Shown: positions 17,690-26,402 of the stretch, one piece after another
How positions within the stretch are numbered: the stretch's first letter is position 1
How the letters are laid out: every line of letters starts with the position of its first letter
DNA from: CBDFKY01 sp965248995
GTDB taxonomy: Bacteria > Pseudomonadota > Alphaproteobacteria > Rickettsiales > UBA998
Direction: 5' to 3'
Assembly: GCA_965248995.1 (NCBI GenBank)
Contig: CBDFKY010000002.1
Coordinates: forward strand, 62,001-126,000
DNA: 64,000 bases
Program-made: the position numbers and the translations under genes
The notes under the pieces: model-generated
The model's database searches: none
Seen by the model: the letters and a program-made list of their open reading frames with translations, nothing else
Told to the model about the DNA's origin: nothing

Positions 17690-18289
17690 ATGCCCGCATT
17701 CGACGAAGTGCAATTCCCCGCTGATATCTCCTACGGCGCGCGCGGCGGGCCTGAATTCTCCACCGATATCGTCGAAATGTTCTCCGGCAAGGAGCAGCGC
17801 AATATCAACTGGAGCCAGGCGCGCGCCAAATACAGCGTCTCGCATGGAGTGAAAACACCTACCCAGCTTGATGACTTAATTGCCTTTTTCCGCGTTCGCC
17901 AAGGCCGCGCCATCGGCTTTCGCTTCAAGGACTGGACGGATTATCAAGCCATCGGCCAGAATCTCGGCACCGGCAACGGGACGATCACGCAGTTTCAACT
18001 GATTAAAAAATACACCAGCATTACCACCACAACGCGCACGATCACCAAGCCGGTCAATAACGGCGCGATGAAAATCTATCTCAATGCCGTGTTGCAGGGG
18101 AGCGGCTTTAGCGTCAACTACACCACCGGCATGGTCACCTTTACCACGGCGCCGGGCGCAGGCGTTATCATCACGGCGGATTTCGAGTTCGATGTACCGG
18201 TACGCTTCGATATCGATCACCTAGACCCCAGCATCGACGATTTCGGAAGCCGGAGCTGGGAAGGCATTACGCTGGTGGAGCTGAAATAA
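17690..18289 (+). CDS. DUF2460 tail-tip protein (GTA Orfg12-like)
   Basis: 199 residues with AAGGA upstream of ATG 17690. The opening (FDEVQFPADISYGARGGPEF) and the block FRVRQGRAIGFRFKDWTDYQ are diagnostic for DUF2460, the distal-tail protein of the Rhodobacter gene transfer agent and of related siphophages. It forms a ring at the end of the tail tube. The end overlaps the next start (TAATG), so translation is probably coupled. Confidence 0.93.
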   Translation: MPAFDEVQFPADISYGARGGPEFSTDIVEMFSGKEQRNINWSQARAKYSVSHGVKTPTQLDDLIAFFRVRQGRAIGFRFKDWTDYQAIGQNLGTGNGTITQFQLIKKYTSITTTTRTITKPVNNGAMKIYLNAVLQGSGFSVNYTTGMVTFTTAPGAGVIITADFEFDVPVRFDIDHLDPSIDDFGSRSWEGITLVELK

Positions 18290-19131
18290 TGCGCTCCACC
18301 AGCCCCAGTTTTAATACGCATCTCATTGGCGAGGTGACGACGCTTGCGACCTGCTGGAAAATCACCCGCACCGATGGCGTCGTCAAAACTTTTACCGATT
18401 GCGATATCGACCTGACCTATGGCGGCTATGCTTATTTAAGCATCGTTGGCTTTACGCCATCGAGCATCGAATCCAAAGACGATCTCTCCGTGGATAACGT
18501 CGATGTGCAGGGCGCACTCATCACTGGCTATATCACCGCGCCGGATCTGATGGCAGGCCTCTACGACTTTGCCGAGGTCGAGGTATTTCAAGTGAACTAT
18601 CTCGATCTGACACAAGACATCATGCGCCAGCGCCGGGGCAAGCTGGGCGAGGTAACGCTGCAAAAGGATACGTTTGTCGCTGAGTTGCGTGGCCTCTCTG
18701 AGTTGATGCAGCAGCATATCGGCCAGCTATTCAGCCCATCCTGCCGCGCAATTCTGGGCGATGGGCGCTGCAAAGTGAATCTGGCAAGCTATACCTTTGC
18801 CGGCACCGTCAACGCCGTGACCAGCAACTTAATCTTTACTTGCAATGCGCTTGGTCAGGCAGCGGGCTATTTCACCGGCGGCGAAGTGCGCTTCACTGGC
18901 GGCGCCAATGCAGGCCTGAGGCGCGAAATCAAGGAATTCAGCAACAAGCAAATCACGCTTGCGCTGCCAATGCCCTACACCATTGCTGCGGGCAATACCG
19001 CCAACGTGATTGCGGGCTGCGACAAAATTTTCTCCACCTGCCAGAGCAAATTCGGCAATGCCGCAAATTTTCGTGGTGAGCCGCATATTCCGGGAACCGA
19101 TGCCATGCTGAAAACGGCTGGCACCCGTTAG
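18289..19131 (+). CDS. DUF2163 tail-tip protein (GTA Orfg13-like)
   Basis: 280 residues. Family features are the opening TLATCWKITRTDGVVKTFTD, the core FTPSSIESKDDLSVDNVDVQ and the Cys-bearing end CRAILGDGRCKVNL followed by CDKIFSTCQSKFGNAANFRG. In the gene transfer agent this is the hub protein next to Orfg12. The C-terminal cysteines suggest a bound iron-sulfur cluster or metal, as reported for siphophage tail hubs. That part is inference. The stop overlaps by 4 bases the stop of a gene on the other strand. Confidence 0.93.
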   Translation: MRSTSPSFNTHLIGEVTTLATCWKITRTDGVVKTFTDCDIDLTYGGYAYLSIVGFTPSSIESKDDLSVDNVDVQGALITGYITAPDLMAGLYDFAEVEVFQVNYLDLTQDIMRQRRGKLGEVTLQKDTFVAELRGLSELMQQHIGQLFSPSCRAILGDGRCKVNLASYTFAGTVNAVTSNLIFTCNALGQAAGYFTGGEVRFTGGANAGLRREIKEFSNKQITLALPMPYTIAAGNTANVIAGCDKIFSTCQSKFGNAANFRGEPHIPGTDAMLKTAGTR

Positions 19132-19466
19132 CTCATGTATTTCCTAATGCCAATGAACAGGCCATAGCCGATCGACATGGCAATGCAGGAAATCGCCATC
19201 GCCGGGTAAAACTTCACCCCATATTTCAATAGCACCGGCAGTAGCACGAAGAATAGGCAAGACGGCACGATCAGCCACAATATACCGTAAGAGAGGTCAA
19301 TCACTGCCTGGGTATCTTTCGTGTCCTGATACGCCCACATCATCGCCAAAATCGACGTCAGCGGCAGCGATGCCAGCGCCGCCGCCAGCAAGCTGTAACG
19401 CCGTGATAGCTCCGATACGCCAGCAACAACTAGCGCAGTAATAATCGCCTTCAACCAAAAATACAT
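19128..19466 (-). CDS. Small membrane protein, DUF3147-like
   Basis: 112 residues if started at the ATG at 19466 (MYFWLKAIITAL), preceded by GAGGGG. An ATG 18 bases upstream lacks a ribosome site. It has four predicted membrane segments with short loops (SRRYSLLAAALASLPLTSIL, then AMMWAYQDTKDTQAV), the DUF3147 pattern. Its function is unknown. It is the only reversed gene in the structural late region, fitted between the DUF2163 and NlpC/P60 genes. This suggests a cargo (moron) gene brought into the prophage. It ends inside the last codons of the convergent gene. Confidence 0.7.
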   Translation of the reverse strand: MYFWLKAIITALVVAGVSELSRRYSLLAAALASLPLTSILAMMWAYQDTKDTQAVIDLSYGILWLIVPSCLFFVLLPVLLKYGVKFYPAMAISCIAMSIGYGLFIGIRKYMS

Positions 19467-19482
19467 AAACCCCTCAAACTCC

Positions 19483-19935
19483 ATGCAAATTACTAGAGAA
19501 GCAATTGTTGCGCAAGCGCGCGGGTGGATTGGCACACCCTTTCATCACCAGGGGCGTATCAAAGGCGTCGGTTGCGATTGCCTCGGCCTAATCGTTGGTG
19601 TGGCGGCGGAACTCAATTTGACCGATGAGCAAGGGCTTCTTCTATCAAATTACGACCAGCCTAATTATTCCCCCCTGCCGGATGGCAGGGGGCTAAGAGC
19701 CGCCGTTTCCCTGCATTTGCGCGAGCTATCCTCGGCAGGGGAGGCCTTGGACGGCGATATCCCGCTTATCCGCTTCGATGCCGACCCGCAGCATGTCGGC
19801 ATCCTCTCCACGCTGCCCGATGGCGCGCAGGCCATCATCCATTGCTACTCCAACGCCGGCAAGGTGGTCGAGCACCGTCTGAATGATACCTGGCGCAAAC
19901 TGATTGTCGGCATTTACCGCTTTCCAACCCTTTAA
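19483..19935 (+). CDS. NlpC/P60 cysteine peptidase (GTA Orfg14-like)
   Basis: 150 residues. The catalytic Cys is in GVGCDCLGLIVG (Cys33 by position) and the His is in DADPQHVGILS (about residue 106), the two anchors of NlpC/P60 peptidases. It cuts peptidoglycan stem peptides and in gene transfer agents sits at the tail tip to open the cell wall during entry. It lies between DUF2163 and the hub gene as in those elements. Its ATG overlaps the upstream end of the reversed DUF3147 gene region. Confidence 0.92.
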   Translation: MQITREAIVAQARGWIGTPFHHQGRIKGVGCDCLGLIVGVAAELNLTDEQGLLLSNYDQPNYSPLPDGRGLRAAVSLHLRELSSAGEALDGDIPLIRFDADPQHVGILSTLPDGAQAIIHCYSNAGKVVEHRLNDTWRKLIVGIYRFPTL

Positions 19936-19952
19936 CTCCTTAAAGATTTTTC

Positions 19953-22900
19953 ATGGCTGGCGTCATCCTACCAGTGATAGGCGCGACGGCCGGTTTTGTC
20001 ATCGGCGGGCCGCAAGGCGCGTTGATCGGCTTCGGTATCGGCGCGCAGCTCGGCGGCACTTTCGGTTCAAACGAATCGGTGCATCTTCCCAACGCGGAGG
20101 GGCCGCGCCTATCGGATTTGCGGGTGCAAACCTCGAATTACGGCAAAGTCATACCGGAAGTATACGGCCAAGGCAGGCTCGCCGGTAATGTCATCTGTGC
20201 GCAGCCGATCAAGGAAGTGCGGGTGGAATCCACCACCTCCAGCACCCAGCGCGGCGGCAAAGGCGGCGGCGGTCACAAGGTCACGCAAACGCAGACTACC
20301 GTTTCCTACGAGTATTACGTCACGCTGGCGATCGCCATTTGTGAAGGGCCAATAGACGAAATCATCCGCATCTATGCCGATGCCAAGATTCTCGACAATA
20401 GCCTGCTGCAAACCAGCCAGGGCAAATACAATCACTATCTCGGCACCGAGACGCAAGCGCCCGACCCGATTATCGAGAGCTTCATGGGCGCAGGCAATGT
20501 GCCTGCCTATCGCGGCCTGGCCTACATCGTTTTGCAGGATTTTCCGCTGGCGGCTTTCGGCAACCGCATCCCTAATTTCTCCTTCGAGGTCAAGCACAAT
20601 GTGCGCTTCTACCCGGCGGTGGAAGATAAAGTCACCGATTTAGTGCTGATTCCCGGCGCGGGCGAGTTCGTCTATTCCCCTACCATCATTTCCAAGCAGA
20701 ACACTGAGCGTGTTGGCTATGACGTGATTCCATCGGGGCCGCAAATCCCCACCAACATGCACAATTTCGATGCGACCGCCAACGTCAATGTCGCCATTGA
20801 CCAGTTGCTTAGAACATTTCCCAATCTGCAATGGATTGCGCTGGTGGTCAGCTGGTTCGCCACTTCCACCGACGCCGGCAGCTGCACAATCATCCCAAAA
20901 GTTGAAGCGCCTGCCAGCACCACTTATTTCACGCCACAGGATTGGAGCGCAGGAGGGCGTAGCCGCTCCACGGCGCAGATGGTGCTGCAATTCGGCGACG
21001 GCACGCCCACCTATGGCGGCACGCCTTCCGACCAATCCGTAATCGATTTGCTGGTTAAGCTCAAAGCTCTCGGCCTGAAAGTCATGTTCTATCCCATGAT
21101 TTTCGTCGATCAGCTGACGCCAACGCCGAAACCTTGGCGCGGCCGCATCGTCCCTGCCAATACCACCGATTGCAATAGCTGGTTCACTAAAACCAACGGC
21201 TATAACGCCTTCATCAATTATTACGCCAGCCTGCAGATGGGCGGCGTTTACCTGAAAAATAATATCGATGCCTTCCTGATCGGCTCCGAGCTGATCGGCA
21301 TGACGCAATACACGCCTTCCAGCGGCAACTATCCCGCCGTGACGCAGCTGGTCAGCCTTGCAGCCACCGTCAAATCCACCGTCGGCAGCGGCGTTAAAAT
21401 CGGCTATGCCGCCGATTGGAGCGAGTATCATCACGCGCCGGGCGGTTGGTTCAATATGGACCCGCTCTGGGCGTCCTCCAATATCGATTTCGTCGGCGTT
21501 GATGCCTATTTCGCGCTAACGCCGGATTTGCCGCAAACCCAGATCACCGAAGACGTCATCAAAGCCTATTGGGAAGCAGGCGAGGATTGGGATTATTACT
21601 GGAACGGCGCACGCACGACGCAGACCAGCTTCGGCGGCGATCCTACCTTTGCGGTGAAAAACCTCGAATACTGGTGGTCGCATACGCACACCAATCCCGG
21701 CGGCGGCACTACGGGCTGGACCGCCAAGATGAAAGACGTGTGGTTTACCGAGTTCGGCTTTCCGAGCGTCGATGGCTGCACCAACCAGCCTAATGTCTTT
21801 TACGATCCTTCCTCCAGCGAATCTTTCTTCCCGCGCGCCAGCAAAGGCCGTGTAGATTTTATGGCGCAGCGTATCGCGCTCAACGCGACGCTTGATTACC
21901 TGGCAGCGCGTAATGCGCAAAGCGGCAAATCCAGCCTGGTGCCGCGCCGCTTTATCTGGACAGCGGATGCAAGGCCATATCCTTTCTGGCCGGATTTAAC
22001 GAATGTCTGGGCGGATTACGGCTTATGGCGAACCGGCCACTGGGTCAGCGGCAAGCTCGGCACATCTTCGCTGGGAGCGGTGATTGCCAAACAGCTGGAG
22101 AAAGTAGGCTATCAATCAACCGATTATGACGTCACCCGCCTCACGCAAAGCCTGGACGGGTATATCGTCACGCAAGTGCAAAGCTGCCGCGACCGCATCG
22201 ATCAGCTTAAATCGATGTTCAACTTCGATGCGGTGGAATCGGACGGCCTCACCAAATTCGTGCCGCGCGGCGGGCAAAGCATCGCCAATATCATCGAAGA
22301 TGAGCTGGTGCCGACCTCCAAAGGCAACGGCACGCGCGATACGCTGCAAATCACCCGCAAGCAGGAACTCGACCTGCCGCAGCAGGTAAACCTTACCTAT
22401 ATCAGCCGCACGGCCAATTACGACCCCGGCACGCAGCTCTCGCAGCGGCAAACCGTAAAAGCCACCGATATCGTCGGCATCAACGTGCCGGTAGTGGCAA
22501 CCGACCAGTACGCCAAGACGATGGCGGATATCACGCTCTATAATGCCTGGGTTGGCCGTGTCGCTTTCAAGCTTACCCTGCCTCCCAAATATTCCCGCAT
22601 TGAGCCAACCGACATCATCACGGTAACGGTCGATGGCGTGAATTATATCATGCGCGTGACGTCCACCAAATGCGAGCGCAATGGCGTGATGGAAGTAACC
22701 GCCGTGGCCGAAGATGTCTCGACCTACGATTTCTACACCCCTCCGGGCATTACTCCACCGATCGCGCAGCCCGGCACCGTCATTCCCGGCACAAGGATGG
22801 AGCTGATCGATATTCCGGCATTGCCGAACGATACCGACCCTATAGGCATTTTGCGCCTTGGCGTGGTAGCGCAGGGCGAAAACTGGGAAGGCGCGGTGAT

Positions 22901-23729
22901 TTACCGCTCCGACGACGGCGGGCAAAGCGGCGGCAATAGCTTTGACATGCTGACCGGCAGCGATGTCGAGCATACGATCGGCGGTGCAACCACCGTGCTT
23001 CCGGCCGGGCCAAGCGGCAATGTCTGGGATAGGGCCAGCACCGTCGATGTGCTGCTGCAATGCGGCGATCTTTCCAGTATCTCTGAGCTGGGCGTGCTCA
23101 ATGGCGGCAATGTGGCGTTACTCGGCACCGAGATTATCCAATTCGCCAATGCGCAGCTGATCGCAAACCAGAAATACCGGCTTTCCACTTTCCTGCGTGG
23201 ACGTGCCGGCACGGAAGCCGACCAAGGCACTCATGCCACTGCGGAGCGCTTTTTGCTGCTAACCTCCAACCTGATGCGCGTGGCCTTGCAAAACAGCCTT
23301 ATCGGGCTAGGACGCTATTACAAAGCCGTATCGGTAGGCGGTACGCTGGCGACAACGCCAGAGCAGCCATTCACCTATACCGGCAAGACGCTAAAGCCCT
23401 ATTCGCCGGTGCAGATCAAAGGCGTGCGCCATACGCCCGCCGCGAATGACTGGACGATCACCTGGATACGCCGCACACGGCTATGCGGTGAATGGCGCGA
23501 TGGCGTCGATGTGCCACTCTCCGAGCAAAACGAGCTGTATGACATGCAAATCATGAACGGCCTAACTGTGGTTCGCACGGTTTCCAGCCTGGCTACGCCG
23601 TCCCTCATCTATACCGCTGCCCAGCAGGTGGCGGATTTCGGGACGGCGCAGGCGAGCATTACGCTTAGAGTCTATCAACTCTCGGCCATTGTCGGGCGGG
23701 GCGTGCCGGGCATTGCAACCCTTACTTAA
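19953..23729 (+). CDS. Tail hub/baseplate multidomain protein with TIM barrel (GTA Orfg15-like)
   Basis: 1258 residues. A hydrophobic Gly-rich start (ATAGFVIGGPQGALIGFGIG) is followed by a tail-hub region with SDLRVQTSNYGKVIPEVYG. A glycoside-hydrolase-like TIM barrel spans about residues 400-730 (AADWSEYHHAPGG, VWFTEFGFPSVDG). The C-terminal half has phage hub and fibronectin-like modules. This is the largest protein of gene-transfer-agent-like tails and provides the central fibre and possibly wall-sugar hydrolysis. The WFTEFGFPS Glu is placed as a catalytic acid would be. Full-length, no break. Confidence 0.92.
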   Translation: MAGVILPVIGATAGFVIGGPQGALIGFGIGAQLGGTFGSNESVHLPNAEGPRLSDLRVQTSNYGKVIPEVYGQGRLAGNVICAQPIKEVRVESTTSSTQRGGKGGGGHKVTQTQTTVSYEYYVTLAIAICEGPIDEIIRIYADAKILDNSLLQTSQGKYNHYLGTETQAPDPIIESFMGAGNVPAYRGLAYIVLQDFPLAAFGNRIPNFSFEVKHNVRFYPAVEDKVTDLVLIPGAGEFVYSPTIISKQNTERVGYDVIPSGPQIPTNMHNFDATANVNVAIDQLLRTFPNLQWIALVVSWFATSTDAGSCTIIPKVEAPASTTYFTPQDWSAGGRSRSTAQMVLQFGDGTPTYGGTPSDQSVIDLLVKLKALGLKVMFYPMIFVDQLTPTPKPWRGRIVPANTTDCNSWFTKTNGYNAFINYYASLQMGGVYLKNNIDAFLIGSELIGMTQYTPSSGNYPAVTQLVSLAATVKSTVGSGVKIGYAADWSEYHHAPGGWFNMDPLWASSNIDFVGVDAYFALTPDLPQTQITEDVIKAYWEAGEDWDYYWNGARTTQTSFGGDPTFAVKNLEYWWSHTHTNPGGGTTGWTAKMKDVWFTEFGFPSVDGCTNQPNVFYDPSSSESFFPRASKGRVDFMAQRIALNATLDYLAARNAQSGKSSLVPRRFIWTADARPYPFWPDLTNVWADYGLWRTGHWVSGKLGTSSLGAVIAKQLEKVGYQSTDYDVTRLTQSLDGYIVTQVQSCRDRIDQLKSMFNFDAVESDGLTKFVPRGGQSIANIIEDELVPTSKGNGTRDTLQITRKQELDLPQQVNLTYISRTANYDPGTQLSQRQTVKATDIVGINVPVVATDQYAKTMADITLYNAWVGRVAFKLTLPPKYSRIEPTDIITVTVDGVNYIMRVTSTKCERNGVMEVTAVAEDVSTYDFYTPPGITPPIAQPGTVIPGTRMELIDIPALPNDTDPIGILRLGVVAQGENWEGAVIYRSDDGGQSGGNSFDMLTGSDVEHTIGGATTVLPAGPSGNVWDRASTVDVLLQCGDLSSISELGVLNGGNVALLGTEIIQFANAQLIANQKYRLSTFLRGRAGTEADQGTHATAERFLLLTSNLMRVALQNSLIGLGRYYKAVSVGGTLATTPEQPFTYTGKTLKPYSPVQIKGVRHTPAANDWTITWIRRTRLCGEWRDGVDVPLSEQNELYDMQIMNGLTVVRTVSSLATPSLIYTAAQQVADFGTAQASITLRVYQLSAIVGRGVPGIATLT

Positions 23730-23776
23730 GTTAAAAATAGGCTAAGCTATGATTTTGCGATATCACCGATCATCTT

Positions 23777-24706
23777 ATGACTATCAACGAGTTAAATATA
23801 AAACGTATCGCCGGACTCGCATTAGGTTTATGCGTGATTGCGGCTGCTTTGCTACTGCTGCATCGTCACACAGAGCATATCACCTTTGCCATGGTACTAT
23901 ATGCGGCGGAAGAAACAGCGTATTGGAAAATCCTTTTTTCCGCGCTTGCTACGCTCATCAGCTTCGCGGGCATGGCGGCCAGCGAAATAGTCGCGGTGAA
24001 AACTACTCACCTTAAAACAGTGCCTTGGCGGATTTCTATTCTCGCTGGCGCCGTTGGCAATGCGCTTGGCAATACCCTTGGATTCCACGCACTGACCATT
24101 AGCGCCTGGCGGTATAAGATTTATGCTGCCGCTGGATTGCGCGTAATAGACGTGGCGCGCATTACCGGTGGCGCATTCCTAGGCGTGGCGTTTGGTTTTA
24201 TTGGCGTAACCGCGTATGCGCTCCTGCTTGATCCAACTGCCGTTGTCGGCGGCCGGCTTCGTTATGCGGTTGGGCTTGCCTTGCTGTTGCTGATTGCCAG
24301 CTTTTTAATATGGTCAGGGAGTAAAGCCAGGGAGATTTGTTTTAGAAGCCATTCAATTACGCTGCCAAGATTGGAAACGGGCTTGCTTCAATGCGTCATC
24401 GGCATTGCCGATTTATCTGCTGCCATTTATGCAGCTTATATCTTGCTTCCGCCCGATATCGCGCCCAGTTTCTTACATTTCTCGGTATTTTATGTCGGCG
24501 CGGTTTTATTCGGTATCGCCAGCCATACGCCAGGAGGCGTCGGGGTGTTTGAGGCAGGCATAATGACAGCGCTCGCGGCGGAAGGGCGTGCCGATGTTCT
24601 GGCGGCATTATTGCTCTACCGGGTCATCTATAATTTAATGCCGTTTGGTATTGCCTGCCTTGCCATCGCCATACACACGCTTCGTTCGCGGCCCTCAGTT
24701 AGATAA
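23777..24706 (+). CDS. MprF-like (LPG synthase TM domain) membrane protein
   Basis: 309 residues with about seven membrane segments. The block SHTPGGVGVFEAGIM, followed by LLLYRVIYNLMPF near the C-terminus, is typical of the flippase-type membrane domain of lysylphosphatidylglycerol synthase (UPF0104). The soluble aminoacyl-transferase domain is absent, so it could flip a lipid or carry a small amphipathic molecule. It faces a three-gene operon on the other strand and their ends overlap by 12 bases. All four genes lie between tail hub and tail fibre genes, so they appear to be prophage cargo. The start has no good ribosome site. Confidence 0.8.
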   Translation: MTINELNIKRIAGLALGLCVIAAALLLLHRHTEHITFAMVLYAAEETAYWKILFSALATLISFAGMAASEIVAVKTTHLKTVPWRISILAGAVGNALGNTLGFHALTISAWRYKIYAAAGLRVIDVARITGGAFLGVAFGFIGVTAYALLLDPTAVVGGRLRYAVGLALLLLIASFLIWSGSKAREICFRSHSITLPRLETGLLQCVIGIADLSAAIYAAYILLPPDIAPSFLHFSVFYVGAVLFGIASHTPGGVGVFEAGIMTALAAEGRADVLAALLLYRVIYNLMPFGIACLAIAIHTLRSRPSVR

Positions 24707-25819
24707 AGGATAGCGATTGATCAGCGCTTGCTGCTGAAAATGCAGGCGCGCAAGCTTCCATAAGCCAATCGGCTTATGTCCATTGCGGCGATTGGCCGCA
24801 CTAATTTGAAACAACAGTCGCTGCTTGGCAAAAATAATGCGATAAGATTCGCGGATGGTGTATTTCGGGTCCCAAGCATGCACTGATTCCGAGCCGGAGC
24901 CATTGACCTCCATAATGGTGAAGCCTGAGCCGGCGCGGAGCTGTTCAAGGCTCTCGTAGCGCACATCGAAGCGTCCGACATAAAATTCCGTCATGTCCTG
25001 TGCAATGGCATCTACTGCTTGATCGAGCGCCTGCGTAATATGGTCGCCGCCATCGCAATAAAGCCCGCCAATGCGGGTGGAGCCGATCGTCGCCAACCGT
25101 ACTGTTTCGCCAGGCAAGGGAATGGCGTCCGGGTTATAATCCGATTCATGCAAGCTGTTATGCTCTACGCGTTTCAGCCGAGGGTCGGCTGCGACAAGCT
25201 GCCCGATAGTGTGATAGCCATCGCCGGCGACTTTCGGGAAGTAGCGTAGCGTAATTCCTATCACGCGCCCAAACTGCTCACCTGGACGGCGGGCATAAAA
25301 CAATCCGGCTTCTCCAGCTTCGGGCAGATAGCGTTGCAGAATGAATGTTTCGCCGATAGGAAAAGCGCTTAAATATTTGCTTAACGCGGCCACATTGGAA
25401 ATCAACCGCACGCCGTAGCCGCACCAGCCGAGATTGGGCTTGGCAACAACCGGAAAGCATAGGCGCATAGCGCGCATTCTCTCAAGCGCTATACCGATCG
25501 TGGTTTCACCTGTTACCGGAACCGCCACATATTCCGCCGTAACGCTTCTTGCCAACTCACCCATGCACTCAAAATATTCCAGCTTGCCTTCACCGACCAT
25601 GCCGCCACAGGTAATATGCGGATTGGCGGCGGATGGGAGGCTCACGCTATGGTAGCGCAGGCTAAGCCACAGCCACTGGACGACGAGCGGGATACAATTG
25701 AGCCATTTAGGTAATCGCTCAAATCTGCCTATGGGCGATGATGCCGCCAATGTCAACTGAACTGGTGTCGGACTTTCAGCATAAGAAGGGGAAAGCGCTG
25801 ATACTGCATTACTCTGCAT
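24695..25819 (-). CDS. ATP-grasp carboxylate-amine ligase-like protein
   Basis: 374 residues from an ATG at 25819 that overlaps the stop of the DUF1989 gene. Other in-frame starts upstream (25834, 25855) are possible. Signs of the ATP-grasp fold are the lysine strand FPVVAKPNLGWCGYGVRLI, the adenine-side block GETFILQRYLP, and the metal-binding end FDVRYESLEQLRAG with TIMEVNGSGSES. These enzymes join a carboxylate to an amine, using ATP and an acyl phosphate. It resembles D-alanine-D-alanine ligases only at fold level. The gene ends the operon after the YqcI/YcgG-like and DUF1989 genes, so it probably acts on their product. Confidence 0.82.
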   Translation of the reverse strand: MQSNAVSALSPSYAESPTPVQLTLAASSPIGRFERLPKWLNCIPLVVQWLWLSLRYHSVSLPSAANPHITCGGMVGEGKLEYFECMGELARSVTAEYVAVPVTGETTIGIALERMRAMRLCFPVVAKPNLGWCGYGVRLISNVAALSKYLSAFPIGETFILQRYLPEAGEAGLFYARRPGEQFGRVIGITLRYFPKVAGDGYHTIGQLVAADPRLKRVEHNSLHESDYNPDAIPLPGETVRLATIGSTRIGGLYCDGGDHITQALDQAVDAIAQDMTEFYVGRFDVRYESLEQLRAGSGFTIMEVNGSGSESVHAWDPKYTIRESYRIIFAKQRLLFQISAANRRNGHKPIGLWKLARLHFQQQALINRYPLSN

Positions 25820-26402
25820 AAGGCAGGATTTCATAATGAATTGGCTTGAAAGCATAGTTATTGGATTGTTCGGCGGAACAGGCAGTCAGACCGATAACCA
25901 AATCCATTTTGGCTTCCACAATCAGATAATCGCCTGGTTTGCTTAGCGGCGGCTCTACGCGCAATGCGCCGGTTGCCGCATCAATCGGCACATTCATAAA
26001 TACATTGAACGCTGTGGGTATCTGGTCAGGCGTGATTCCGTAAGGCGTAAGCGCTTCGGCCAGATTGCCGAAGCAGCCACGATGAGGATGCTCATGGCCA
26101 TAGATAATACGAAACGTGTCAGCGGAACACGGTGTCAGCAAAAAATCGTGGCGTCCTACCGTGTCTTCAACGATTTCCAGCATTACATTGCTGCGGTTGG
26201 AATAAATCGGATCGCCGGTGGTCAAATAAATTTTGCTGGCGTAATCCAGGCTTCTTCCGGAAGAAATCACTTCTGCTATATCGTCTTTACGGTAAGCAAC
26301 CAGATCGGCTACCTGCTCGCCCTGCGGATCGATGATTTTCAGGCGCTGGCCTTGCTTCAATTCAAAAGCGGCTCCGCTGCGTGGGAGGATTTCCTGTTTC
26401 AT
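25809..26402 (-). CDS. DUF1989 (urea carboxylase-associated) protein
   Basis: 197 residues from ATG 26402, which overlaps the previous stop as ATGA, deciding the start. Motifs of the family are DPQGEQVADLVAY near residue 30, the metal-site block LLTPCSADTFRIIYGHEHPH, and GCFGNLAEAL. The Cys and His residues are in place. Members include the CgdA/CgdB subunits that hydrolyse carboxyguanidine, and proteins linked to urea carboxylase. A substrate containing a guanidine, urea or carbamoyl group is therefore plausible. The neighbour upstream is a GntA-like protein whose family can N-hydroxylate guanidines, which agrees with that idea. Confidence 0.88.
   Translation of the reverse strand: MKQEILPRSGAAFELKQGQRLKIIDPQGEQVADLVAYRKDDIAEVISSGRSLDYASKIYLTTGDPIYSNRSNVMLEIVEDTVGRHDFLLTPCSADTFRIIYGHEHPHRGCFGNLAEALTPYGITPDQIPTAFNVFMNVPIDAATGALRVEPPLSKPGDYLIVEAKMDLVIGLTACSAEQSNNYAFKPIHYEILPYAE

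Noticed and set aside
22116..23060. 314-codon minus-strand frame inside the tail hub gene
   Set aside because: Its long openness follows from the GC-rich codon use of the real gene; His/Arg-rich composition and no ribosome site.
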